64,000 bases of DNA from Sporodiniella umbellata (GCA_025677835.1 JAIXMR010000108.1:32176-96175), one strand, 5' to 3'; counted from the first letter of the stretch, positions 45,240 to 58,451 are shown. Notes: generated by a model from the letters alone, not told the origin. A program made the numbers and translations.

Positions 45240-47408
45240 CACCCCTTCCCAGAAATTCGACGCTGATTGGATTTTCCTTTTTGAAATTGCTTTCAGTCTT
45301 TGTAATAATCTTTGGTCCATTTCTGCGTTGCATGAACATGAATATATAATTGTCTTGTATTCGAGAATTCGCTGGAAAAAGACGAAAAAAAACCCCCAGC
45401 CTGTCTTTAAAATATACTGTATATTATCTCTTACTATGTAGCCCTACATCAGTATCATCATTATTTCCTTTATCCTGAACTAGATGTATTATAGAATTAA
45501 TCTTCTCTGTAGACTTTTTCGTCGGAAACTACTTGCGAGAATTTATTGTTTCGATAACGAGTAACTCCTCGCAAATAACAGGCTTTATGGGCCCAATCAC
45601 ATCTTCATCAATAGTATGTAAACAAGGAAAAAGGGTTCTCTTTTTATAAACAAACAAAATAGTGTAAAAATCTTACTAAATAATTATTCAGTGAGAACTA
45701 AACACAGAGTTCTTCCAATCTAAACAACTTCATTTTCAGATCGATTACAAAAAAGAAATTGTGAAAAAAAATGCGGCGCCAGTTTTGGAAGCAAAAGCCA
45801 ACTTGAGTTCATAACATTTAAACTTAAGATTTGAACATTTCTAATTGTAAGTAGTTTGAAGCGAGGTCAAAATAGGATAGGGAGTAAAAGCTCGCTTTAC
45901 TACCAGCCAATGTGTTGAATAAAAAGCCATCCTTAGTCAGATTTATATGACAAAAACTGCAGTTCACATTTGCCTTTTGTTTATATCCCCCTTTAAACCA
46001 ACCTTTCATAAGCGAAGACTAATACAAATAAAAGATCTTTTATAAAAACTAAGATGTTCTTTTTATACAAATAATTAACCTTAAGATGTTTGGTATAGAG
46101 GTGGATATTTTACATGGTACTTCGTATAAACGGTATTTTTTGGCGAGATGAGGCAAAACAAGATGTTTTTGATCGCACACACAGTTTCTAGATAAGACGG
46201 AAATTAAATATAAAAATTGCCCCTCAATAGCTGCTGAGAATAACCGATGCAGGATTTTTTTGTTTATGTTTTACTTTTATTAAAAAAAGTTAACAACACA
46301 CAAATAGTCATTTCTAAATCTGTATGAGAAAAACTACTAAAGACAACCAAAGCTGGCATATTAGAAGTTTTTCTATGAATCGGTTGGCTAGCACTAATAG
46401 TCTACTACATGTATTTACTTGGCTTTGAGCCGTTTTTTAGTGAGTCAACTATTGCTGCCAACCACCGTTTTTTTCTTTCTTTTTTTTTGGTACCAAGATA
46501 GAAAATGTACTGGGAATCACAGTCAAAAAGTAGACTAAGATAAATCGTTATAAGCTACAGCTGTTTATAATGGGCTATTCTGTTGTGTATATGCTTATAA
46601 TATTAGCATACGATAAAATACAAAGCCGAATAGTTTATTTGTTTCTTGGAACTGTTTTTAAAAGTTGAAGAATAAGCTTTTTTTTAAACTAATATCTATT
46701 TACAATGTATGCTTTGCTGGCTTTCCAACACTTCGCTAAAATTGTCAAAGACCTACGATCATAGAAATCTGCCTTTCTAAAAAAAAAACCACCAGTATAG
46801 AATAAACTGTAAGTATAACTAAAATTTGTAAAAACGGTTTTGAGGTTTTATCGTAAATTTAGTTTATTAGACATCTTAAATTATCAAACCCAAATGTGTA
46901 TTTTTGAGAAAAAAACCGATCCTGAGTATAGCTTTATCCTTAGATTACCGATTGGTTTTGAGAGTTAATGGCTGATATTCAGAAATAGAAACCTTCTTGA
47001 AAAGACCGTTACCACTCTCTTTGGCTTTTAATTCTTGATTATTGTTAGACAATCAGTCGTTTTGGTAAGACCGTAAAAATCGATCCTCGGAAAAAAAAAT
47101 AAACCTTTTTTTATAGGTGCATATAAACACTTGTACATTGTATGACGTTGTGTATTGAGTCTGTGTATACACTAACAAGCCAAATGTCTTTCTGTGTTTC
47201 AATGTGAGAGTATACCAGAACTCCCTTTATTTTTTTATACGTTTTTGTTATTGCTTTGATTTAACCTTTTACAATTCAAGACAAAAACTTCGAGACAAAA
47301 GAAAAAAAAAGCTGTTGTTTAGACTTACATTTGGGCTTTTTTATTTTTTTGTATCTTTAAAATTTATTGATTTTAAGGAGAAACCGGTTAAAGTGTAACC
47401 AGAAGGTT
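45240..47408. other. Gene-free spacer
   Basis: About 2.2 kb, AT-rich, no family-bearing ORF. A frame at 45824-46009 (-) is open but unremarkable. Numerous short T and A runs. Confidence 0.5.
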
Positions 47409-48034
47409 TCAAGAATTTTTTTCTCTCCCCTTAATCCACTGAATTAAACTGTCTTCGATACCAAACTTGGCATGATAGAAATAGAAAGGAATTGAAAGGT
47501 CTTGAATGGGATATGCTATGATATCTGAAATTGGTGGTAATTGCATTTTCTGCCCTGAGCTAGACGAAGGTTGACTAGATGCTGCTTGATACACGCAGCT
47601 TCTCAAATAATGCTGTTTTTTAGCAGGAGAAGATGATGCTTGTTTCTCTAACCATAACTTAATACAAGTATTTAGAAATAAAGCTACTCCTACGTTTTTT
47701 TTGTAACAGTAGCTTTTTGTTCTTGTTTTCTTTAGCTCTTTTATTTTGAAACCTTAAAAAGAGTCAGTACAGACAGATTTTTCTCTCCTAATTCTCCTTT
47801 TTTCATTTCATCCTTATGTACTGTCATATGTTTCATTATGTTTTACCAAAAGTGTACATTCTTTACTCCCATCTTTAACTTGTGAGCTATCTCCTTTTTT
47901 TCCTCTAGATTAGGGTTGGGGTTTTTCCTATATTGTTCATCTAGTACAGCCATCTCTTCTCTAGAAGTCCGCATTCTTCTCTTGGCAATTGTACTCAACA
48001 ATATAGTTTGATCAGCTGTAACCACTTTGTCCAT
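47409..48034 (-). CDS. Small homeodomain transcription factor
   Basis: Three exons (47847-48034, 47694-47752, 47409-47647) join to 161 residues. A homeodomain begins almost at the N-terminus (about residue 17): KRRMRTSREEMAVLDEQY, then a loop with NPNPNLEEKKEIAHKL, and the recognition helix VKNVHFWFQNKRAKEN, split by intron 1 inside the invariant Trp codon. The loop length is typical, not the three-residue-extended TALE type. The C-terminus is Ser/Gln/Lys-rich and ends in IQWIKGREKNS with no other domain. It could be a sexual-cycle or developmental regulator, but the HMG sex locus of Mucorales is not related. No target can be inferred. Confidence 0.87.
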
Positions 48035-48200
48035 TTTAAAAGAAAGAGAAGTCTACAAAAAAGCAAAACTTGAAAGAGCAGCCCAATTTACTTTGATTTT
48101 GATTAATCAAATTGATAAAATGGCTTAGTAAATAATTTATCTAACAAAAAAGACATACAGTGAATGGGCATATTTTGTTTTGATAAAATGAGGAGCTTTT

Positions 48201-48238
<38 letters not shown>

Positions 48239-50410
48239 GGTAACAAAAGTACTGTTACTACAGTTACAAGTACCAGTAATTTTTTTATCAAAAATAAAAT
48301 ATCAGAATTACATATCAACGATGTTTACAAATAGAGTAATTACTTGAAAGTCGGAATTTCTGTGCACCAGCATGCACGTACATTTTTTTTCTGAATTAAA
48401 TAGAATCTGCAAACCAAAACAAGAGCTAAATAAAACCTTTCTTTCTTCCCCCTTCCCCCTTTTCTTGTACTTTGTTGGGGTAACACCTATAAACAATCTA
48501 GATTTTAATTTGATGAATTGGTAAAAAACAAAAACGAATCATTTTGCTTAAAGCCTTGTCCGTATACATATATAGCTAATATAAAACAGTTTATGCTACA
48601 GATACATGACGTATAGAGGTATTTTTAATAGAGATCTGGATCAAAGTACTACCATGACCTGAAACTGAGAATGGTTAAGCATAGGAGAAGGAAGTAAAAA
48701 GGCAAGTGGACCCAAGTCTTAGTATAAATATATTTACTATTTGTATTCCAATAGGGGGGAACTATGAAACGAGGGCAATTTGAAACGAACTAGGTCAGGG
48801 AAAGACCATCATTTTAACAGACCTTTCTAAAGGCAAAAAAAGAAAAAAGATCGTCGTTTTATTTTCCTTTTTTGGTTGTCTTCTGCTTGACCAAAGCAAC
48901 TAAATAAGAGCATTTACGCTTTACCCCCTTAAAAACATTACATACCGCTTTTTATTGTTTTTTTTTTTTTCACTATTGTTCTTGTCATTTCACTTACTCT
49001 TTACAGTAAAGTCGCTCTATTCCATACTTTTTTTTTTACTAAATCAACATCGCTATTGTTGTGGCCGTTGTTGTTATTATTGTTATTTTTTTTTAAAAAA
49101 AAAAAAGGGAGTGGTTTGAGTAACCAGGTTTTGTTATACCTAAAAAATCAAAATGAAAAAAAAAAAAAAAATGTTTTGTAAACAAAAACAAAAATAGGAA
49201 AAAATAGATATATGTACCGTTTGGAGGCTAAGAAATAAAAAGATAGACGCAGTCTGTGTGCTAATTTATAGTTAAATCATAAAAAAAAACTTTAAAAGTG
49301 TTTGTAAATATTAAGTTCCAAGCACTTTATGCCTGCTAGCAACCCCTAAAAAATACGTACCTTATTATATCTATCTTTATCTATCCCCATCTATATTTTC
49401 TATAGTATCATTTTCATTTTCAGTTTATTTACGTTTACGTTGTTTTTTCTTGTATTTTTTTTTACTCTTAATCAGGCCTGAATAAAATAGGCAAAAAAAA
49501 TTTTATATGTATTATGTTTTCATTCTTTTGTAAGAGTGTTCTATTCAGAAGTTCATTCTACTTGAATTTCGGCAGTTTATAAATAACGCCCAAGTATGGT
49601 AAGGCTCGTGAAAATCTCCAGCTATCCTCCCTTTTCTTATATAAGCTAGAGTTATGTCATTGTCTTTTTTTTTATGTTTAAGTTTGTTATAATAAGAGAT
49701 ATTATTGGGAGTAGTGCTACAGCTTTTTTTTAATGGGGATCAGATGGATAATTATATTATCCGCTTCCTTTGAGCCTGAACAGCCGTCGATCGATAAACT
49801 AGGGATGCATAGTTTTCTATATAAGCAGAAAATCAAACGCGCTACTAATTGCAATGTGATTATACCTTTAAAGAAAAACATGCTTAAAATATAGTGCTTC
49901 AAATAACGAAAAAAAATCGGGTGATATATAATGCAAGGTTAAATGTTTACAATTCCCTGCTTTTGATTTTTGACTTTTTTTCGTTGATAACCTCTACAGT
50001 GTTAAAACTAAACAAGAAACAACACTTGCCTTCTGTCTTTACGCCTCTTTTTTTATTTGATTAGAGCTCTAAGAACATTTTGGTAAAAGGCTCCTTATAA
50101 AACCATAAAAAATAAAGAAGTATTTCGTCAAAGGAGCTATAGAATGTGTTGAAGAAAAAAAACCCGCTAATGGACTTTTTTTTCTTGCGAAGCAAAAAAG
50201 GGGTGAAGGAGAGCAATTAAAAGAACACTTTCTTTTTTTCTTCTCTTTTTTTTTTTTTTTTTTTACAAATTCCATAAATAGTTCTTTTTTTTTTTTTTTT
50301 TTTTCTTTTCTTTTCCTTTCCTTTCTTTTTTTGATAGTGAAGACGAATACTATTTTATCGGTATCTAGTCTTGTTCTTTTACAAATTTACTTACACTGTA
50401 TTTGTTACCG
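48035..50410. other. Long gene-free spacer
   Basis: About 2.4 kb with A31 at 48202-48232, T10A12 near 49085-49107, A15 near 49156 and two long T tracts (about 50246-50266 and 50286-50304) before the C2H2 gene. No coding or RNA feature supported. Confidence 0.5.
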
Positions 50411-51355
50411 ATGTCTTCTAAAAACTCCCTCTGCTTACCCAACCTAAACACGTCGTTATATATGAATACACAGAAATCTACATTTCAAAGCCAACCATTA
50501 TCCCTTCAGAATACTTGCGAAGATTTAAGTGCTCCCCTTTCCTATCCCAGTTTTAACCTAGCTTCAAGCGCTTTATACTCCACTCCAAATGATACTATGC
50601 TGGCATCAGAGCTTACTTTCCCGTCTGAATACGAATCAGCAACTGGTATTTTATCAACACCAGGACTTCTCTTTACTCCTAGTTTCATGTCTACGTCTGA
50701 ATTCATGGCGACACCTGGTTATGTTAAGACGCCTGGCTATACTGAAACTCCCGGCTATTTTACACAGCATAGAATACCTTCAGCTTTTCTGTCAAATAAC
50801 TCAACTCAAAAACACCCACCTTTTTCAATTAGTACTGTCCCTGAAGACTATTTTAATGTTGCCTTATTTCCTGCACGTGAATTTTCTTCGGAGGATTGTA
50901 ACTTCTCAAACTCTAGTCAATTTAAAGATACAGTAGCTGTTCCAACAAGTTGTATGTCGTATAAACCGGAAAAAAAAGCTCGATACACCAAGTTTGATCA
51001 AGGTTCCATAGAAAAAAAGCAAGTAAATCCACCTCTTAAAACGTCTACATCTCCAACCCTTTCCAGCTCCTCTTACTCAAATACATCCTCCTCGACTGAC
51101 TCCCCCAAAAACGCCAGTAACTCTTCCATAAAATCGCATGCCTGTCATTACTGCCATCGTAGCTTCTCCAGAAAATATGACGCACGTCGTCACATTCGAA
51201 TTCATACCGGGGATAAACCGTACACATGTCTTTGCTGCTCAAAGGGCTTTGCTCGCTCCGATGCGCTTCGGCGTCACATACAAAAAGAGCTTGATTGCTA
51301 TGCATACTCCAGAGATAGCTCCATATCTAAAATTTCAAAAGCAAGCCACTACTAG
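50411..51355 (+). CDS. C2H2 zinc-finger transcription factor
   Basis: Single exon of 314 residues from ATG 50411. Most is Ser/Thr/Pro-rich and includes a run of TPGY-type units (ATPGYVKTPGYTETPGYF, about residues 101-118). Two fingers lie near the C-terminus (about 242-296): HACHYCHRSFSRKYDARRH followed by IRIH, linked by TGDKPYTC to CLCCSKGFARSDALRRH. In the second finger the last ligand is Cys (HIQKELDC) and not His, a C2HC variant also seen in fungal regulators. The RSDALRRH helix suggests G-rich targets. The tail is short and Ser-rich. Function unknown. Confidence 0.87.
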   Translation: MSSKNSLCLPNLNTSLYMNTQKSTFQSQPLSLQNTCEDLSAPLSYPSFNLASSALYSTPNDTMLASELTFPSEYESATGILSTPGLLFTPSFMSTSEFMATPGYVKTPGYTETPGYFTQHRIPSAFLSNNSTQKHPPFSISTVPEDYFNVALFPAREFSSEDCNFSNSSQFKDTVAVPTSCMSYKPEKKARYTKFDQGSIEKKQVNPPLKTSTSPTLSSSSYSNTSSSTDSPKNASNSSIKSHACHYCHRSFSRKYDARRHIRIHTGDKPYTCLCCSKGFARSDALRRHIQKELDCYAYSRDSSISKISKASHY

Positions 51356-52486
51356 CCTCTTTCTTTATTGCATTGTCTCATTTTTTTTCTTTGTTAATCT
51401 ATCCTTGCACATAACTCACGTATATACTTCCCCTTTTATCTTTTTTTTTTTTTTTTTTTTTTTTTTTTGCATTCTTTTAACTCTCCTCTTTCCAAACCAC
51501 AAGGTACTCTCCTCTTTTCCTCTTAGTTTCTTCTATATACCGTTCTTTATATATCAGCTTTGTTTCTCCTTCCTCATCTCCCCTTACCTTTTGTTATATA
51601 TCTGTATCAAGTGTATGTTTTTTGACAAATTTTTTGTATGATTATAGTAAGCTCCTTTACCAACTCTCTCCCTTTAACATTTTCCCTTTCCTTTTCAAAT
51701 TTCAAGTTATTCTTGTATTTAATCCTTTTTTTTTTTGTGTATCGTCAGTAACAATAATAAAGCCTGTAATTGCTTTTTTTTGTTTTTACTGTTACTTTAA
51801 ACATAAAGTCGTTGTACACACTGTATCGTAAATCGTGTAACGTTCAAGTTAGACTTCTCCCTAATCAAGTTTGGATATATAGTACCTCATGATTATAAAA
51901 GCATAATTTATCATGCTTAAAAACAACTGAAAGAAAAAGATATACTTAAGTTGTGCTTTTTCCAAAAAAGGAGATCGGTAGATCCCTGCTATCTTACTCC
52001 TTATTATGCTCTTTAAAAGGAAAATGGTACTTTGGTATGTCTGAGAAGTTCTGCTTACCTAAATTATTGTGACATTAATATTAGGCTTGTTTCATATACG
52101 GATTTTTTTGCAATAGTATATTCATATGTATAAACTTAGTACTGTAAGACGTGACTAGATATGTTATGTAAAATAAAGCCCAACACTTAACAAATATCTC
52201 ATTTATTATATATATACATTGTAGATTTTGCCAATAATTTTTCTCGTTTTATCAAGGCAATGATAACAAACAGTATTAAGACACTTTGAGTAAGGAGGGC
52301 TCAAAAAAGAAATACACTATTTTCAACCACTGCCGTCACATACTTTGACACATTGGTTTCACAACGTCAGCAAAAGCGGTCACGATTAAAGTCAGCAGTG
52401 AAGTGTCACCAGGTCGGCCAACGATGAGATTGATCTGTTTATTAGCCTTGATTTTATATGTTAGAAAAATCTTGGAGAGTAAAGCT
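51356..52486. other. Gene-free spacer
   Basis: About 1.1 kb. T28 run near 51441-51468 and CT-rich sequence after the C2H2 gene; the rest is plain AT-rich DNA. Open frames at 51138-51831 and 52336-52693 are shadows or featureless. Confidence 0.45.
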
Positions 52487-55400
52487 TTAATCAGAAAAAT
52501 CGCTAAAGATAATATCTTGAGCTTCTTTAAGACTAGACTCGTTTTTTTGTTGAGAACCAAGAACAAAAACAGTGCCTACGAACACTTGAAATATCCAATG
52601 AAATACAAGATTCCATGTTACTTGATAAAGGTATTTGGGCGAAAAGACAGTCCAAATAAAAAGGTGTTCTCTAAGAATACTCACAGCAACTGAGAGTGAA
52701 GAAATAGCTAAACTAAAGAAAGTTGACTGGGTGACCAAGAAAGATACCCAGCGTTTTTTGCTTTCTTTGGCATCTATCAGCAAAGACCAGCTAGCAACTG
52801 ACCACCAAATGCTACCAGACCAATTAGAAACAAAAGAAAGCACTCCAATAAGAACAGTATTGTATCCTTCTATCCCCACATATGCCTGGCTCAAATCGAT
52901 TGAGGCGATTGAGTTGGAATGAGCGGTAATAAAGAAAGAAGCATGACATAGGCATAAAACAAACATCCCTAATAGCCAAGAAGGAACCTGACAATGAGTA
53001 GAAATAATTTTTAGCCATGAATCAAACGCTTGGTACTGTAAGTAAAACAGCATAAAAAGGCCCGTGTTTTGTGTACTACTCAGCAGAATTAACAAAGGTG
53101 TGACAGTATACAAAAGTAGTTTTAAAAATCTACTATGGTCGCTTTCTAAAGAATAGCTGGTTAGTTTTCTTCTTCTTATGTATTGATATAACCTGAGTTA
53201 GCTGGTTCGTCTATATTCAATAGTTCAGCTCTCTTTGCGATGTAACGTAAACCCAACAAAACCAAAAGGGACGATAAACCATAGTTATATATTAGTTTTC
53301 CTAGCTTAACTTGGTCTAGCTGTTTAACTAGGTCAATACTAAGCAACAAGGAGTACTTTTTTGGAAAAGTGCCGTCACCCTGAATTCCAGCGGCTTCCGA
53401 CCTAATCTTGTAGACCAAAACCAAAATAGAACAGAATACGATCAAAAAGCAATATGCTATTTGTACAATTTTTTGGATTATGTAAGCAGTGCCGTCTACG
53501 TCAATCGCTTGTTTCTTCCCATACTTGAGTGCCTGAAAAACTGCTAAAAACGATGTAACACCAAGTGTTAGAGCAGCCAAATCCCATTTAGAAAAACCAT
53601 ACTGTACAAGTATAGAAAATACTGAGTTATTCCAGTCAATCGCAAGTCTAAAAAAAAACATTTGAAGAAAACAAAGTCCAATAGAATATGCCTTTAACTG
53701 ATTATTAAAGGAAAGACTGAGACTTTTTTTTAAAAAAAAAAATGTTGGTATGGCAGTTGTATGTTGTGAAGCACCCCAAATACACACTCACCTATAATAA
53801 CCACACAAAACAAACAATGTTTGCAAAACAAAGTACCAAGTTGTATGTTCCTCTTCAATATAGCTACTTGCAAACATGCTTACAGAATATGCAATTACAA
53901 GAAAACATAGAAAGTATCTTGAAGGGTTCCAATAAATCCATTTTTGATGGTCTAAACGTATAGACCAAGCGCAAAATGCAGTACCGCTTATTACCATTAA
54001 AACAGCACCTACCATCATATAGCTTAGCTTGTAGTCGCTTGCTGTATTAGCAAGATGAGACTGAATGATGTTTATAAACTAAAAAGTGCAACATAAAAAT
54101 TGGGTTTTTTTTTCTTTTGCTTATTTTCAGTATAAAATCTACCTTCTGATAGGCTTCGATAGATTCGATAGCTAGATCCTCTATATCGTTTGATAAATAT
54201 TGCTCATGAAGCGATGCCGCATAAGCAAATAATCTTCCATGAATGCTAGAGTCATCATGAACAAAAGATAATGGGTCACGTATGTATTTCCTAATTGACG
54301 GACTCGTTTTCTCCAAAAGATGGCTAAGCTGGTACGCATTTAGATGGAGTGCTTGAAGAATAGATGTGTCTTTAAAGAAGAAATGAGTAAAAAACTAAAA
54401 ACAAAAACAACGATACTACAGTCATCCGTTTTCATTAGATCAATGATAATCTTTCCTAAACTGTTTTTCGGTATAGGAAACGATAGAAGTGATGCAAGGG
54501 TAGGAACAAGATCAATTTGGTCAATAACGGGGTATCCCATAACCATTTCTTGGTCAGAATTGCCTCTGTTCAATTGAGAGCGGGATTGAAACTTTGGGCT
54601 GAAAAATACAAGTGCCTTTTAGATATATTAATGGTCTGTGCTTTGTGTAAATACGTTTAAATATGCATGTACTTTACCGCTGAGGTTTCTTCAATAGAAG
54701 AACCACCATGATTTCCATTCTAGAAATTTACGTTAGTCTCTTTTTTTATGAAGGTTGTAAGGATGTTCTCTTTTTTAAGAATTACTTTATTCATTCCATG
54801 ATCGCCACAAAGAACAATTAATGTACCTTTTGATTCAGGGTCTTGACTTAATCTTTCTATATCTTGCTTAGTAACTATCTCATGTATTAAACTGATGGCC
54901 TCATCCATTTCTTTTTGTTTAGGTATCATTAGTGGGCTATCTGGTCCACTTAGATGTCCAATATGATCTAACCCCAAATAATGAAGAATAGTAACGTCCC
55001 AATCATTTTCCTTCATATCTTTTTCTATATGTCTAGTTACATTCAGATCAACTTGTATAGTATCCTTTATAAGTGTAAATTCCTTTGTTTTAGGTATTTC
55101 CTTGTTTCTAAAACATAGCGTCATACTCACAGATACATAAAACGAGGTAGTTCCATCCATCTTGTCAAATAGTCCAGGAAACAGCCGGATCCAAGTATCA
55201 TCCCCAAAAAAGTTCAATGTGTTGTTTCTTGAATTTTTAAGTTGATAAACCCAATTGTCATAGAACTGGAGAGAAGAGCTAGTATCAGATTCGGCAATAT
55301 TCAAAATCGCGTCTAAGAAACTGGGGATTGTTCCGGTTGTCAGGGCCTTGATACGAGGCATAGTAACGGTAGGTGCCGTTGCTCTTGCAGTAAAAGGCAT

Positions 55401-55810
55401 AGCATTTCCATTTTCTATTTGACTAACTCATGCGTTTGTATTTGTTTGTAGAAAACCTCTTACCTTTTTACAAAACCAAAACCAGAATGTTCTCCCAGCA
55501 CAAAGTCACTAAAAATATGCAGTAGGATGTTTTTAGCAATTTGGTTCAATAAAAACGCAAATCATATAAGATGGTAGTACTTTCGTAAAGCATCCACAAC
55601 AACAAACACAAGTCGATCGAATGTAGGTTGCTGCCAGTGATTTTTATGCAGATGACTAGCAAGGAATGATGAGGACGCATCTTGCTTAGTAGCAAAACCA
55701 TTTAGATAAACTTTATATGGGAAAAATCCTATTGAAAAAAGACCGATTCCTATTGTCTGCAGAAGTGCCAAAATGAATAAGCATGCAACCCATTGTCTTG
55801 AGCCTGACAT
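52487..55810 (-). CDS. LAS21: GPI ethanolamine phosphate transferase 2 (Las21/Gpi7/PIG-G)
   Basis: Multiple exons from ATG 55810 to the stop at 52487. The N-terminus has one membrane span (WVACLFILALLQTIGIGLF) followed by a lumenal alkaline-phosphatase-like domain: LVFVVVDALRND with the metal-site Asp, AMPFTARATAPTVTMPR with the catalytic Thr, FYGDD-like FFGDDTWIRLFP, HYLGLDHIGH, and CGDHGMN followed by GNHGGSS. The C-terminal half is polytopic, ending FSPKYLYQVTWNLVFHW, as in Las21. The family adds ethanolamine phosphate to the second mannose of GPI anchors. Closest alternatives are Gpi13 and Mcd4; the SFLDAILNIAESDTSS and DGTTSFYVS blocks favour Las21. It shares a 153-bp divergent promoter with the Utp30-like gene. 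Confidence 0.92.
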
Positions 55811-55963
55811 GATATTTCAAAAGCTTGCACGTAAACTCCCATGTTGTGTAACAGTATGTGTTCCTATTTAGTGAAGACAAGTGTGACTTTGGGTGGCTTA
55901 CAACACTGTGTTTTTTGTACATTTTGATTATCTTTTTTTTTTTCCCAGATCTTTACAATAAAC
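55811..55963. promoter_or_regulatory. Divergent promoter of LAS21 and the Utp30-like gene
   Basis: Only 153 bp lie between the two start codons. A T12 tract sits at 55932-55943 close to the right-hand gene. No specific site recognised. Confidence 0.6.
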
Positions 55964-57003
55964 ATGGCCGATTTACAAATAAAACAAGTAAGACCAAAGC
56001 ATTAAATGAACAAACAGTATACGGTTTAGGCATTTAATATTTTTAAAACGAAAACCGTAGGCAAAAAAGGCCATCAGCGCTTTGTATAAAAACCAAGCTG
56101 CTAGAACCGCTAAAGGCGATCTAACCGTTGAGGACAATCGCATCCTCATTCAAGTAACTACCCACACAATCAAACGATCAAAAACTTTTTACAAGCCAAA
56201 GCCAATGTAAACATAAACAAAAGATAAATACGGCTTCTTTCTGAATCTTATTACAGCAAATTAAAGGTCAATCCTTATTTTGAAAACATGGAAGTATGTT
56301 TAGTTATAAAAGGAGATGTTAAAGAGACTGAAGAGCTTATCAAAAAGAACAACATTCCCTACATCAAGAAAGTAAGAGCTACAAACCAGCTTATGTTAGT
56401 ATGTGCGGAAAACAAAACTAATTGGAGTAATTTTAGGTTCTTAACCCTAATATGCTAAAGACAACGTATAAACAATTTGAGGCTAGAAGAAAGTTGGCAT
56501 CATCATATGATATGTTCCTTTTTGACGATCGTATCTATCACCGTGTTCCCGACTTCCTTGGAAAGTCTATTCTTTCAACAAAAAAGTAAGTTGTTGGAAA
56601 GGTAGAATGTTTTATGCAAAAGCTGACTATCTCTTTTTTTTTCTTTTACCAGACCTGTTGTTCCTATTACTACAACTGGAAATTTAAAGAGCAATGTCAA
56701 TAACGTTTTGATGAACTCTTTTGCTAAATCAGCTCATGGCCAAGTACAGTAAGTGTTTAGTTGGAAAGAAAAGTGAAAAAGGTATCAATATTTGCTTTCA
56801 CCTTTAGCGTACTTGATATTGGTCATTTTGAGATGAAGGAGTCTGAAATTTTGGAAAACTACAAGCTTGCTTTGCCTAAATTTGTGGACTACGTATCAGA
56901 AAGTTGGGATACTGTCAACATTGTTGCGCTGAGATCCAAGCACTCGCCTTTACTACCAATCATATGTAAACTGCCTCAGGCTATAGAGGAAGAATCAAAG
57001 TGA
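55964..57003 (+). CDS. Ribosomal L1-domain protein (Utp30/Cic1/RSL1D1-like)
   Basis: Six exons (55964-55987, 56061-56206, 56257-56371, 56437-56585, 56653-56748, 56808-57003) give 241 residues; the first exon is only 24 bases. The L1 fold is seen in RILIQVTTHTIKRSK, VCLVIKGDVKETEELI, YDMFLFDDRIYHRVPDFLGK, PVVPITTTGNLKSNVN and IGHFEMKESEILENYKLAL. Eukaryotic non-ribosomal L1 proteins such as Utp30 and Cic1 work in pre-ribosome assembly in the nucleolus. The short length and lack of long basic tails fit Utp30 better than Cic1, but I do not assign a symbol. Confidence 0.87.
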
Positions 57004-57156
57004 TTGTAGTCATATTAGAAGAATAAGCGAACAAAATAAAAAATAAAAATGTAACATTAAAAGCAGCATAAGCTATACTTGTAATTAAGAAAGAATATCA
57101 AAGAACTGTAAGTCTTAGCTAATTCTTACGCAGACCTGATAGACATATCGTATTTA

Positions 57157-58451
57157 TTTAATTTAAGCTCAATCCTTCTTTGATGAAGATTTTGAATGCA
57201 TTTGGTGTTCTTTTGACGAAAACCAAGGAAAGAACTTATTTACTTGCTTCTTATATATAGAATAGCTTGAGTATTTTTCGGAAGAGATTTTCTATTAAAA
57301 AGAGGAGAAGTGTTAAATACGTCAATTTAAAATACCAAAACGTTACCTCTGTAAGTGCAGTGCTACTATAAAACAACAAAGTCAAAATAAAAGGGCCAAT
57401 GGCTGTCCAATTCAAGAAGGTGTGCAAACCCATTGTGCCGGTAGCCTCCTGAACGGCAGAGACAGAGAACATATAAACAACCCACCACATTGATATCTCA
57501 GCAAAAAAGTTAGGATGGCGGCTATACTGAAATAGCCCTGAATGCCATAAGAAACCGTCTTTAAAGTCGCCCTTCAACTGCTCTGGTCTCATATATTTTA
57601 GTAAAGCATGTTTAGCTGTCTGAAAGACATACTGCTGCTCATCAGATACTGCTTCTATCAGCAAGAAACCCAGGTGAGCTGCAACGATGCTCCAATCGAA
57701 TTTAGACAGACAAGCGGTCTTGTTGGAAACCTTAGAGGCTACATACAAAGGTAAAGCCAGTAGCAGTAGTAAAACGTTTTGAAAAGGTGCGATAAAAGTA
57801 ATGTTCAGTACAGCCATAGGTACTGTACCAATTTTTTCAATAAGATATGCGTATCTATAATCTTGGCCTCCTCTATAGTATCCGCCTTTTCTACATCCCA
57901 TAGTTAATATGACATTTTAGTTAGCATATATACAAAAATCACACAAAGACGTACTACCTGGCAAAGTTGTATGTCAATCTAGCGCCCCATATAGAAATTA
58001 AAATACTTGCTACAACAAGTCTCAGGTTTAGTGTGCCTTCCGATATATAATTATGGATTGTAAAATGCCATGCATAAATTCCGGGAAGAATAGACCAACA
58101 TCGATCTGTACAAAATACACGTACATATATATATCAGTTTGATAGGTCCCTTCATTTATAAGTATTCTTACCAACTTGGCTATAGTCTCTTGTAATTTCC
58201 GACGCAAGATAGTGTACAACTGTTATAGCAGCAGTAAAATAAGAAGCAAAAATGAGAGGGTCGTGTGTTTTGTAGTGGTCGACCAACAGATGTGGGTTGC
58301 TTATTAGCTTTTGAGCTGAGGATGTGATGTCTGTACTTGACAGTTCCTGTACTCCTGCAAGCAAGATACTTTTTACATAACTCCATGTCGCGTTAAACGG
58401 GAAATAAGCCTCGTTGTTGCTTACCCACGATATAATTGCTTCGATATTCAT
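57157..58451 (-). CDS. DUF1295 membrane protein, steroid 5-alpha-reductase-like
   Basis: Four exons (58172-58451, 57958-58105, 57347-57890, 57157-57291) encode 368 residues. Several membrane spans are visible (DPLIFASYFTAAITVVHYLA, VVASILISIWGARL, FILTLLFYSSTALTE). The family block runs WGARLTYNFARKGGYYRGGQDYRY, LIEAVSDEQQYVFQTAK, GLFQYSRHPNFFAEISMWWVVY, ending in KKQVNKFFPW. These match PF06966 proteins, distant relatives of steroid 5-alpha-reductases and isoprenylcysteine methyltransferases, whose substrate in fungi is not established. The stop was set by following the last exon through its A4 tract to TAA at 57157. It converges on the Utp30-like gene. Confidence 0.88.
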
